From contig NC_035790.1 in NCBI RefSeq assembly GCF_001653235.2, forward strand, positions 682,001-746,000: a stretch of DNA of 64,000 nucleotides, in the 5' to 3' direction. A program made the position numbers and the translations under genes. The notes under the pieces were generated by a model. That model did no database searches, was not told where the DNA came from, and worked only from the letters and a program-made list of their open reading frames with translations. The DNA is from Pochonia chlamydosporia 170 (taxonomy: Eukaryota; Ascomycota; Sordariomycetes; Hypocreales; Clavicipitaceae). Numbering within the stretch: position 1 is the first letter of the stretch; every line of letters begins with the position of its first letter. This document shows, piece after piece, positions 37,389 to 47,696 of the stretch.

Positions 37389-40300
37389 TATCGTGGTCGC
37401 CGTGCTGGCTGCGACGAGACGTGAGAATGAGTGCAGAACCGCCCGTTACGAGAGAATTGCTGGAGCAATTCAGAAAAGAAGTCGTAGCCAGAACAATAAC
37501 GGCGGGGGTCCCACAAGGGGGTGGTGGTTGGCAATGACGGCGTCGAAGATGCGAGTGACGACGACTTTGCGAATAGCAAGCACGTTGAGCTGGAAGAGGT
37601 TTGAGGCAGTGCAGTGTGGCAGCGACAGTCGAGTCGAGTCGTCGACGTCCAGTCTGGTGCTGGTGTCAAGTGGGAGTGGGTTCAGCCTGGATGGTGGACA
37701 GACGGCTGGCGGGTGCAAGTGCCAGTTGAGTGCAAGTAGTGCAGACTGGAGTCCCAGTCTCAACTGGTGCCAGTTGAGTCAACTAAAAGTCTGGTAGTGG
37801 CCACAAACCAGCAAGGCCTGGCCCCTCTACGACCAGCCTGGCGCCTACCAGACTCTGTACTTGACTCCTCCTTGACTTAGTGTCAACCTCTGGCCAGTGC
37901 TGTGCAGCTCGATGCACCAGGCCAGACCAGACACTCTTGACTCTGAAAAATCCGAATGTCCCCCGCTCCAACAGATCAATCAATCGTCAATCAATCTCCC
38001 TCACAGTCACTTCCCAGCCGGCCTTGGTTGGAGTCACTCCGTACAACACTGCAGGGCAGAAGCCAAGAGATAAGCAACACGTGACAGGGTTGATGGCGGG
38101 GTGGGCGACTTTGGCGGGGGCAACGGCAACGTACCTAGGTACCCAGTAAGTAAGTCGGGTTCAATATTGAATGTTCCAGTCTTCAAGGTTCAAGAGGTGG
38201 GTGGGGAGATGGCCAAGAAAAATATAGATGGGGGTTTTCAATGTTGCCAGGGTGTTGCAGTTTTAGTCAGTCACTGATTTTTGAGGTAAAAGGTCTGGTG
38301 AGAGTGATTACAAAGGATTAAGAAGCACCAGCACGAGCACAGCCTTAACATTGACATTGACAAGGAGGTGGTGGCGGGGCCAAAGCGATACACGGTGCTA
38401 CCAGACATCCTTGGCCGTTGCTGCCGACCAGACTGGAAGACGGAACGCGGCTTGGGTCTGGGGCGCAACACTCCCGGCGTGTTAGATGACAGAACGACCT
38501 GCAGGCCATCTCGAACAGCCACAATTGCCCAAGGACAGATAAAATATCAAATAATCAAATACGATCACATAGTAATCAAGGGTTTGATGCAATGCTCCCA
38601 AGTTCCTTACTATCTAGGCTACTTGACGTTTCAATGTCTGCACTCCGCAGCTCGAACACCGTTGGGTGAAATTATGGCAAGAGCGGTCCGGAGTAGCCTC
38701 CAGCTAGGGCATCATTGACATCTATGATGACTGAATTGATGGCGGAGGGCACAAGGAGGTTACCTTTGGGAAAATTCTCGACCATTCAATGCTTCGCATC
38801 GACATGTCACATCTGGAGCCTCCAGCAAACCAGACCCAAGATGGTGGAGGTTTGCTGTTGCCACCAACAGGGTCAAGATTCAAGAACATATCCACCAGTT
38901 GACCAGACACCTTGAAGCTTTGGCGGCGAGGCGCGGTGCAGGACGGCACAGGAGCGCAGCCCAGGACGGAACACCTCCAAATCCATATGTCAGCACTTTC
39001 TCAGCTCGGCTTCAGGATTACGATTACGGACCGATACTGATTGAATGCTTCTTGGGAAGTATGGTGCGCTGTGTGGTGCTCCAGTTCTCGGCTTATGCTA
39101 TACGGAGTATCTGATGAGAAGATGGTTTCTGGTCAGCGCTTGATGTTGGCGAATCACACAAATCACCATTTTACCACTCGGCTTAACGGCACAGGTGCAC
39201 TAGCAGTGGCCGCCAATACAGCAATGCTGAACCCAAAAAAGAGCCGTCGTTGACCAGTGCTCTTTTCGACATGATCAGGATCGATGCTTAGACACTCGCA
39301 GCTCCTTCACACTCAACACGGAGCACATTGGCCATATTTGCTTCTTGCATCAATGTGCCCGCACCGCATCAGCTGGACCACGCAAATTGCATACATTCAA
39401 ATGCTCGGACCAGGCATCCTTTCAACCTGTTTGCACCCGACGTTTTAACGCCTGGCGGACACTCTCAATGCAAAGCGAACATGCTGCAGGTTGCGTTGGA
39501 TAACCACGGCGCGACACAGGGGTACGGTTTCAAGAGTCAAGACGGCCCGTGTAGCATGGCGCCAACTCTTGGCCATACTTGGGCAGACGTATCAGTAATT
39601 ATTGTCTCTACGAGCAAAGCGAAAGGCTAGTTTATTACTGGGGCAAGGCATAACACCCACGCTCGACTCTTTCGGAAAACGAGTTCGTTGTCGGATGGCG
39701 GAGTCTCCCCATATCCACCGGGTACTCAGCGCACCGGTGTTGCACATTGAAGTTGGTGGCCAGTTCTTGCCACCTCAGGGATCAGAAAACACTGGCAATC
39801 GACAGTGGAAAACGAAAAGCTTGCTCCAACGCCACTGCCCTGACTCCACTGGCCGAGACTGGATGCTGGATCTAGTCTTGGGAGGCCCTGGTTAATGTAT
39901 GCATATGGCTGATCTGCGACTTGCCCAAAGGTCCCAGACAACGGCTGCCAAACAAAATGCATGCCGTAAATAGCAACAATTCCGCATTCAGCAACCCTAG
40001 AACGAAGATGCCGTGGAGCATAGAGCTACTGGTGCTTCGTTGACCTGTTTCTCTGTGTATAGGCGCGCCTTTCATGCGGAACAGACGGCATTTGCCACTC
40101 TAGGCGCTTAACATTTAATCCTCCTAGCACAAGCCGGGGTCTGGTGCTTGACCAAGTTGTGGGCAAGTTCGAGTGACTGGATTCATTGACATTTTACTCC
40201 ATACAAAACAAGGCATCCATGGCAAATGTACCCGGGGGCCTCCTACAGGGATCAAAGGTCTTGCCCACTCTACTTTAGCAGGGCCGGCGGGTGTCATTGG

Positions 40301-40801
40301 GCGTCGGGTGAGCGTCCCGATCACGGCATGGGGTATTGATGGCTATGGGTCCTTGGAGACGATGAGACGATATTGCCTGAGCACCAGAAGTATTATGAAA
40401 AACACTGGACATGTAGACTGCTGCCTAATGGCGAGCTGGGATTAACATGATGTGTGGAGGTGTATTTGTTTGTCTACTCTGCACTTCGGAGGTGCGATTT
40501 TCGTCCGTCGGCCGTTTGCCGAGTGATATCAAATGGTTCGAGGCATGGCGATAGGACAAGACCCTGGTTTCCATGTCAAGAGTGCTTCATAATTGTAAAA
40601 TAATAAATGCAGCTCGTCGTAAATTATAAAAAAAACGAACGAGAATAGAATCCATCCTCAAGTAAAAAAAGTCTAAGAAAATAGCAAAACGAACACGTAC
40701 TTATATTATTATAAAGGCGAATGACATAATCCAAAATTCCAACTTGGATTGATAACCCCAACCCATCAGCAAGCATCACGTACAACTTTATAAGTGCCAA
40801 A
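37389..40801. other. 3.4 kb region upstream of the HECT ligase
   Basis: No supported gene. Holds the HECT ligase promoter and the 3' end region of the O-methyltransferase. Elements: direct/inverted CCAGTTGAG repeats at 37719-37784, CCAGAC clusters at about 37905 and 38830, TACCTAGGTA at 38132, CCAGTTGACC at 38895, and TACGGAGTA at 39101. Confidence 0.5.
37719..37784. repeat. nested inverted and direct repeats of CCAGTTGAG
   Basis: CCAGTTGAG at 37722-37730 faces CTCAACTGG at 37759-37767. Inside it AGACTGG (37743-37749) faces CCAGTCT (37754-37760) over a 4-nt loop. The outer arm is then repeated directly (GTGCCAGTTGAGT at 37719 and 37768). It sits about 330-400 bp upstream of the HECT ligase start and shares its core with the CCAGTTGACC word found elsewhere in the window. 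Confidence 0.85.
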
Positions 40802-41464
40802 TCAAAGCACAATCGCCAACAGAAACCCATCAATAAACGCATTCCCCGGATTCTTATGCGCCGAAATAGTCGGCACCAAAGTCGCCCTCACCCTCTCATC
40901 CTTCCCAGCCCTCACCACCAAACTTCCCTCGCTCTTCACACCATCCTCCCCATCCCCCATCATCATCTGCACCACATTATCAACGTAGATTGCGCCCCCC
41001 TTCCTCGTCAACTTGGCCGCCCAGTCAAAGTACTCCCACTGCTCCCCCCAGTCCGCATCCACAAAGACAAAGTCGAACCTGTCACCCGCCTCATACAGCC
41101 TGGGCAGGACGTCGAGCGCCGCCCCGAGCACGATGTTCGCGTCCAGCCCTGCGTGGTGGAGGTTCTCGAGCGCCACGGCCCGGTGCTTGGGGTCGATTTC
41201 GATGCTGGTCACCCGGGCGCCCGTCTTGGCGAACCAGATGGTCGAGTAGCCGCCCAGGGTGCCGATTTCGAGGACGGACTGCGCGTGCGTGAGCTGCGCG
41301 AGGAGGGAGAGGTGTTGGCCTTGGAGGGGGGTGATGGATATGGACGGGAGGTTGTGCTGGGCTGAGTTGGCGAGGGCGTGGGTGAGGTGTTGGTCTGGGG
41401 TGGTGAGGTGTTGCTCGGCGGTGTCTTCGATGAGGGAGAGGAGGGTGGTGTTTGGGATGGGCAT
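40802..41464 (-). CDS. SAM-dependent O-methyltransferase, class I (Methyltransf_3)
   Basis: Single exon, 220 aa, the usual size for the catechol/caffeoyl-CoA O-methyltransferase-like family. The SAM-binding motif I is VLEIGTLGGYSTIWFA (about 64-79), followed by the acidic SIEIDPKH that contacts ribose. FDFVFVDADWGEQW (about 131-144) carries the metal-binding Asp pair typical of the divalent-cation-dependent class, GGAIYVDNVV follows, and the protein ends YDGF-like as DGFLLAIVL. It likely methylates a hydroxyl of a small phenolic or quinone; the substrate cannot be read from sequence. No other secondary-metabolism gene adjoins it. The coding sequence is clearly more GC-rich at third positions than the flanks, which is a coding signature and not proof of transfer. 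Confidence 0.88.
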   Translation of the reverse strand: MPIPNTTLLSLIEDTAEQHLTTPDQHLTHALANSAQHNLPSISITPLQGQHLSLLAQLTHAQSVLEIGTLGGYSTIWFAKTGARVTSIEIDPKHRAVALENLHHAGLDANIVLGAALDVLPRLYEAGDRFDFVFVDADWGEQWEYFDWAAKLTRKGGAIYVDNVVQMMMGDGEDGVKSEGSLVVRAGKDERVRATLVPTISAHKNPGNAFIDGFLLAIVL

Positions 41465-42612
41465 TTTGTAGGTTTTGGATGTGCTTCTTGTTTGGGATAT
41501 GTGGTGGGTTTTGGGGATATAGAGATTCAGTATGGATGAGAAGCGATTACTTGCGGTTTATATAGGTGTAGCGTGAGTGTTGAGGAGTTACACGGATTTA
41601 CGAGCCTGTTTGTGATTACCATGGTTCATCAGCGTGTCCAGCATGAACAACCAAGTTTCTACTACGGCAAGTACATCTGCATTTAATGAGAGGACGTTTC
41701 ATCACGATGCAAGTCGGACTTTGGTGTTCGGATTTACATCCCCACATCGGCGTTTCCCCACTCGGCGTCCCAGCGGAATCCATCTGATAAGACAACATGA
41801 AGGTGGACTTGAGGCTATAATCACTGTTAGTTGGAGCTCGTGCGCTGCTGTTGGATGGGTGAGATGAAAATGGGGCGAGTGACTCATATGTAGCCGTGTG
41901 GAATGAATACATTGGTGGAATTAGTCGGGGTTGATTTGGTGAGCTTGAATGTTGGGTTGTGTAGGTCACGGCTGAGATTGATGTGCTACTTTGGGGATTG
42001 CAGCATTAGGCGTTGATAACATAAAACACACTGCTCTCATCTCCTTGATATCGTGTACGTTGGTTTAGATTTGAAATACTTCAAGGACCTACTTGGTGTG
42101 TCCATGTCGTTGGATACTCATTGCTATAGAAGGTAGGGTAACGAGGCAATGTCCTCGAAAACATATTAGCCCGTCTTAAAATGACCACAGTATATTCATT
42201 CACGGCAACGTTAACCTTTGGTAAGCGTCTGTCTTTGCTATTGCAGCTAAATCCAGCAAATCGTTCCAAATCAAACCAGTTCCTAAAACTCCAGGTCGTA
42301 ACCCATACGATAGCCCCCCTCCTTGCGGTGCTGTACTTTACACGACTGATTGCCCTCCCCTTGCCTGTATTATGAGTCTCCTTTCCTTCTCTCAGTCTAC
42401 TTGAAATTCCTGCATCATCTCCATGGCATGGGAAATAGCTCCCATCAACCCATAGGCTTTCCCATCTCTGTGCCCATCCCCAGACCCAACCAACAAGCCA
42501 AGCCCATTAAATTTCTACAAGAGTCGCTCTTTTATAACATCGAGCCTCCAGCTGGTGGCATCCACAGTTCACCGGCAGCCGCTGGTCCAGGGATAGACTC
42601 GCTTCCCTGTTC
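41465..42612. other. intergenic region
   Basis: 1.15 kb between the O-methyltransferase start and the Pab2-like stop, both on the minus strand. AT-rich; no supported gene. Confidence 0.6.
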
Positions 42613-43408
42613 CTAGTAAGGCGCGTGAGCTCCCCGGCCACGACCTCTATATCCGCCACGGTAGCCACCACGAGGGAAACCTCGGCCGCCAAAACCTCGA
42701 CCTCCACGGAACCCTCCGCGTCCACGCCCTCGACTCATGCCGGGAACATTGGTTCGCTTGGGCGTGACCTTGATGTTGCGGCCCTTGAACACGCTTTCGT
42801 TTAGGACGAGGGCCTGGGCGACCAAGCTGGGTTCCGTAAACTCAACATAGGCATATCTGCATGACTCCATTAGTCCCCATCGTTATTTTGCCCCAGACAC
42901 CAATAAATTGATGCAAAAAGGAAAAAAAGGGAGGGACAAAGCCCTGGAATCCGACTTACCCCTTTGGCTGGCCGGTAAACTTATCCAAGAGGATAGTCAC
43001 ACGGTTAATCGACCCGCAGCTCTGGAAATGGGCTTGAATCTCCTCAGGTGAAGCAGAGTAGTCGACGTTTCCGACAAAGATGCTCCGCGCATCAATCGAC
43101 TCCTTGTCATCGGCTAGATCGGCCGTCTGCTGCTCTAAAGTGGCCTGCATTTCTCGCAGCTTCTTGGCCTCCTCTTCCATTTCAGCCACGCGGCGCTTCA
43201 TGGCTGTGATTTCTTCCTAGCGGCAGGGTATACCTGTCAGTATCTCCCTGCGTGTCTATAACGAAACGAAACTTTTTCTTTTGCATCTTTCTTTTATGCG
43301 CCGTGCGAGAAAACCCACCTCTTCAGCGGCCGTCATGTCGGTTTCAGGCTCACGCTCTGCCGGCTGAGCCGCAGGCTTATTATCCTCTGTCTGGTTCGCG
43401 TCCGACAT
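42613..43408 (-). CDS. PAB2: Pab2/PABPN1-like poly(A)-binding protein
   Basis: Nuclear poly(A)-binding protein of the PABPN1 type (fission yeast Pab2), acting in polyadenylation and exosome-linked RNA turnover. Three exons downward: 43408-43319, 43216-42960 and 42856-42613, giving 196 aa. The order matches the family: an acidic N-terminus ([20 protein letters not shown]), a coiled-coil ([20 protein letters not shown], about 40-62), one RRM (about 75-150, [20 protein letters not shown]; then YAYVEF and [14 protein letters not shown]), and an RG-rich tail (about 155-196: [19 protein letters not shown]) likely methylated on arginine. Introns join EE|EE and PKG|YAY in frame. It could alternatively be called Sgn1-like, but the coiled-coil plus single RRM plus RG tail favours Pab2. 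Confidence 0.9.
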
Positions 43409-44516
43409 TTTGTCTCGTACAGGAGTCTGCGGAAAACGGGTATTGGACTCGGATCTTGGGAGGTGACCGAGTTAGCCTTTCGGATTCGTATTGACAGATG
43501 ATGGAGAAGGTGCGGAAACACGGGGAAATGCTTTCGATTATTGCAATCTAAAGGAGGATGTCTGAATTGAGTGGAATGGGTTTCGCCTTGGTAGGACCAA
43601 GAAAGAATGCGAAACAATGCCAGCTGGGCCGTTTGCCGGTCAAGGCTACAGAAGTCCAGCTGCCCACCAGAGTGATTATCAGGATTGCATGGTCAACTTA
43701 CCGAGGTAGATGAAATTTTCAGTCTCTTCGCACAGCAATAGCTGTGAATGAGGAAAGATGGGCTGCGAAAACGCGCAGTGCTGTGCGACGAGGAAAAACC
43801 AGGAACTGCAAGAAAAAAAAAAAAAAAGGTTGTAGCAACAAACAAAAACTTGAGGCTCGAGACGGGATTTGGCGCTTGGAGCTGTCCGGTGCAGGGTCAA
43901 GCTGCGCTGCGCGACATTGACCACGGAACCTGGGGAGCCGGAGTTTATCCACGCTGCGTGCATGCGCTGAGGCAGTCACAATCAGTCATTTGATTGGTGC
44001 ATATCTGGTGTCTGCGAGCTGCAAATAGCAGGAAAGGCTGTGCCCCCAGCTTGTGGTCTGCTGGGCGACCCCAGTGCCTGCTGGATCAATGTATCAAATG
44101 GCCAAGGCTCAAGCTCGCTAAAACCGCCTGCAGTTTTCAACAGACATGAACCAGTTGACCTGACCAGCACCAGACACATGGCCGCATGGGTCCAGGACAT
44201 CTGGTCAATCGCATCTGCATCCCGCACTACCCTTCACACTCAACGCCTCCGCAGCCAATTCCGTCCATCTCCACGTCCACCCTCATCAACCACATCCCCG
44301 TCACGGCATGTGGCTCAATGCGACGCGCCAAGCTATGCCCAAAGAAATAACAAGCTCGTTTCACATACAACACCTACCTAGGTAGTTTACCTCTATAGTC
44401 AATAAAACATCTACCCATCTCGCAAAAACATCATCAATCCATCTATCCATCCTCCGGCCGCATCATCGCCAGCCCAAACGGACCCATGTATAACCCAACA
44501 TCGTCATAACATCACC
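43409..44516. other. divergent intergenic region, Pab2-like / proton channel
   Basis: 1.1 kb with two promoters. A run of 15 A residues at 43813-43827, CCAGTTGACC at 44151, a CCAGCACCAGAC cluster beside it, and TACCTAGGTA at 44375, 133 bp upstream of the channel start. No gene. Confidence 0.6.
43813..43827. repeat. poly(A) homopolymer run
   Basis: Fifteen consecutive A bases on the + strand in the Pab2-like/channel spacer; a likely nucleosome-depleted dA:dT tract and a spot prone to length errors. Confidence 0.9.
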
Positions 44517-45247
44517 ATGTCCGACAACTCCCAAATTGGTCCCTCGGCACCCCTCCTCCCACCAGGCCACTCTCGCCCCTCCCCCTCGCAACCAGACTCA
44601 ACCAGACGCGCCGCCCGCCATGTCCACCATTTCCGCCGCAGAGGCAGAGTCCTGCTCTCCTCCCGCAAGAAGCACTTCCTCGTCATGTTTGTCGTGACGC
44701 TCGATGTAATGGCCCTGCTGGCCAACGTATTCATCCAGCTGATTGCCTGTGAGATGCACCAGAATGACGAGGAGTGGGTGAAGCGGGTAACAAAGGGGTT
44801 GGAAACCGCCGGGTTGGTCTTTAGTTGTTTGTTCATGGTTGAATTGGCGGCCTGTTTGTTCTCATTTGGCTTTGAGTATGTCTTGTTCCTTTGGTGATGA
44901 AACGCTCCCCACCCTGTCTGATTTTTTTTGTGTGTATGTGAATCATCGCTGACAATGGTGGGGATTTTTGCAGATATCTTGCTTCGTGGTTTCACTTCTT
45001 TGACTCTGCTGTCATTGTGGTGAGCTTTGTTATTGATATTGCTTCCCAGGGTCTTGCTGAGTCTATTGGGTCTCTTGTTGTGGTGCTGCGTTTGTGGCGA
45101 TTGGCCAAGATATCTGAGGAGGTTGTCATGGGTGCTACGGAGAGATTGGAAATATTAGAGCAACAGATGGATGAACTGGAACATGAGAATCGGGCGTTGA
45201 GACATCAGCTGGGCATAGAATCCCACGAGCACTCCGGTCATGAGTAG
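44517..45247 (+). CDS. voltage-sensor-domain protein, probable Hv1 proton channel
   Basis: Two exons (44517-44875, 44974-45247), 210 aa, four membrane helices and no pore domain, which is the Hv1 layout. S1 (about 53-78) has the central Asp63 (FVVTLDVMALLANV) at the place of the proton-selectivity Asp of Hv1. S2 is about 96-118, with Glu109. S3 (about 124-142) has FFDSAVIVVSFVIDI with Asp130 and Asp141. S4 (about 153-167) reads LVVVLRLWRLAK with Arg159, Arg162 and Lys165, matching the RxWRxx(R/K) signature. The C-terminus (170-200) is a heptad coiled coil (ERLEILEQQMDELEHENRAL) that would dimerise the channel, as in Hv1. The protein probably extrudes protons across the plasma membrane on depolarisation. 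Conduction is inferred from the family; the third gating charge is Lys and not Arg. Confidence 0.85.
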
Positions 45248-45649
45248 CCGGCACGAGTGGCGATACTTCATGAGATCATGACTGACAATGAGCTGTAATT
45301 ATGTCTTGTGCATTTATAAACCCAACAGGGTGTTGATGATATAGTATCCATCTTCTTTGTCAAAAAGAAAAGAAGACATGTATATAGTTGTCCATCTATG
45401 CTACCACCACCCCACTCGTTACAATGGTCGATTCAATGACAAAACTTTGAAAAAGGGTCACGGTGTGTCCGTGTGTATATGCAGGTTTCCTCGTCCCTCC
45501 CAAAAATAACAAAACGCCGCCTGATGCCTTTATGCTAGCTCCCATGTCCTTGTCGTCATATTTGCATGATCCTACCCAGTAATGTTGAAACGTTGCACCC
45601 CATCTCTCACCAACTCGGTCATGACATGATCTCTGCTCACATGAATTCA
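45248..45649. other. convergent intergenic region
   Basis: 402 bp of 3' UTR-type sequence between the channel gene and the HAPSTR1-like gene; nothing else seen. Confidence 0.6.
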
Positions 45650-46384
45650 TCAAGCATGCCTACTTCGCTTCCCTCCATTGCCAAACGGATCCTTTCCGCC
45701 GAGACATCCACCGAAAAAGTCGTCAAAATCCCATCGGCGTTTTGTCCCGGCCCCCTTGCCCAAATGTCCACCTCCCCGAGGGCCTGATTTCGAGCTGTGT
45801 CCGCCAAGCCTCGACTTCGAGCTTCGTCCGGGAGGATGTGATGACCCATCCCGAGCCCGCGAATCCGAAAGGTCTAGCGTGGCGATGTTGGGATAGGGGT
45901 GGGATGACTGAAAGGTAAAGGTGTCCTGCGATGGTACAACAATAGCCATGGGCTCCTCAGGAATCGGCTCTGGGATCGACATGACATTGGAAGCTGGCGA
46001 TTCTCCTCGTTTGGGGGCGGCCGTTTGAGGTTCGACGCTCGTTCTCGTGACTTCGGGCGATGACGTTCGTTCTACTCGTTCGGTTTCGTCTTCGCTCTCG
46101 GTGCTGTGTGACCCGGGCTCCTTTCCGTCGAGGCGTTCTGTCGCCCACTTTCGTATCGACCATCCTTCCCCATCCGACAGGCCAATATTTTGCTTGTCTA
46201 AGAAAGTAAGAAGGTCTTCCAGGCACTCTTGATATCCATCTGTTCTGGCTCTAGACTCTGCCAGAGCTGATGTCTTGTACAATTTGGTTACAGAAAGCGC
46301 CGCAGCCTTGAAGACGTCGAGAAGTTGCTCGGGGGTTTCGGTTTGCGAGCTTTGCTTCGCCCCTGGGGCTTTGTTGGAGTCCAT
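45650..46384 (-). CDS. DUF4588/HAPSTR1-like conserved protein
   Basis: Single exon, 244 aa, starting MDSNKAPGAKQSSQTETPEQ. The conserved part is an N-terminal helical region (about 17-88: PEQLLDVFKAAALSVTKLYK, ...DGYQECLEDLLTFLDKQNIG) followed by WSIRKWATERLDG. The rest is a Ser/Glu/Pro-rich disordered stretch, a Gly/Lys/Arg-rich segment and a conserved-looking tail, KRRWDFDDFFGG...KRSRHA, with basic clusters that may act as nuclear signals. I believe this is the fungal branch of the DUF4588/TAPR1 family that contains human HAPSTR1 (C16orf72), a HUWE1 partner in stress responses; that link is from memory and moderate. An in-frame upstream extension of 40 residues looks noncoding. No membrane segment or enzyme motif. 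Confidence 0.75.
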   Translation of the reverse strand: MDSNKAPGAKQSSQTETPEQLLDVFKAAALSVTKLYKTSALAESRARTDGYQECLEDLLTFLDKQNIGLSDGEGWSIRKWATERLDGKEPGSHSTESEDETERVERTSSPEVTRTSVEPQTAAPKRGESPASNVMSIPEPIPEEPMAIVVPSQDTFTFQSSHPYPNIATLDLSDSRARDGSSHPPGRSSKSRLGGHSSKSGPRGGGHLGKGAGTKRRWDFDDFFGGCLGGKDPFGNGGKRSRHA

Positions 46385-47696
46385 GGTGGCAAACACAAAG
46401 AAAAGCAAGATGAAAGACGATTCTAGCTTGGTATTAGCAAAGAGACGATGGCCCTGTTGAATCTGGTGGCCCAGATGCAGGTCTATGTTTCTGCTTACCC
46501 GCAACCTGCTTCCGTGAGAATGCGCAAGTTGATATCAAATCCCAGCAGTGACAGCCCCGCGGCTGACTCAAGCAGGAAATGCGACTATCCGGGCAGGGTT
46601 ATCAGAGGCTAAGCTCTGAATGTGTATGTACCGTCAGGTTTCTCAGTATTCCGTGTATGTCCGGCTTCAAAAGCTGTCCCTCTTTCCGAGTTGTGAGGGG
46701 GACGCAGATGTTGGCAGATTGTGGCCACTCCTCCAGGCTCTGCCAACGGAACTTGTTATCACGCGGCTCTCAACCGGCATGTGGGGTGGAGACTTGTTCA
46801 GGCACAAACTCCACGTGACCAGACTCTGCTGTTCAACGGATTGTTCTCGATGGAGTGCACTTGAATGATGGCTGAATTAATTATTTCTGCTATGACCTAC
46901 ATGGCATCAAAAGAAGAAGGAAGAAAAGAGTCAAAGACACAGTGAGAACAATTTGATGATACGAGGGGTGCTGTGAATACACGCGCTGCAGGTTTGCCAT
47001 GGCATTCCACCTCCCCCTCCACTACTGTACAAGACGACTAGGGCATGGAAAAGAAAGTTCAACCGGCGCCGATGTATGGACATCGGTGATCTTGCGAGAC
47101 CATGTAGCGGTATTAAAAATCTATATACAAAGCCTGCAAGGTTACTAAGATCTTGTACATCTTTGAAACAACTAACAGCCCCTTCTTCTCTACTACTAGG
47201 TACCCGATTTAGGTACCTAGGTAGGGAAATGGCTACTTCTGTGACGTCGTCAAACTGTGAACTTGGTGAGCGGCCGTGGCATTCTTCCGATCCGACAAAG
47301 GTAAACGCTGTGGAGTCTGGCATCGGGACAGCTTTCATAGGCTGGCCACTCACAGCTCGCCTTTCGGCCGGTTCTAGGGGAGGTGGACCTTGCTGCACAC
47401 GCTAACCCCAAAGTGGACCTGGCTGGCCATGGCCTCGATGGGCACATAGAGATTCTTCCCGCCGTCACTCTTTCAAAATACCTTCACACCTTTCTAACCT
47501 TGCTTTGTTGCCAATTTTGTCGAGCGAGTCTCGACAACGACAACAACTCCCTCGCTCAGCATTGCATTCGTTGATAGGGAATCCCAAAAATACAGACTAG
47601 CCTAAGTCTATTTGGCCCTCTCCGGCGAGAGCCGACTCGAACGCGTCTCGTCCACACCAAGTCGCGTTAAGAGGTTTAATTTTTGTCGTCTACATC
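46385..47696. other. divergent intergenic region, HAPSTR1-like / ISWI
   Basis: 1.3 kb with two promoters. TACCTAGGTA at 47214, beside a second GGTACC-containing copy-like stretch (GGTACCCGATTTAGGTACC). GTGACCAGAC at about 46817. No supported gene. Confidence 0.55.

Noticed and set aside
40524..40535. GGTTCGAGG, a tRNA B-box-like sequence
   Set aside because: No A box, no cloverleaf and no acceptor stem around it.
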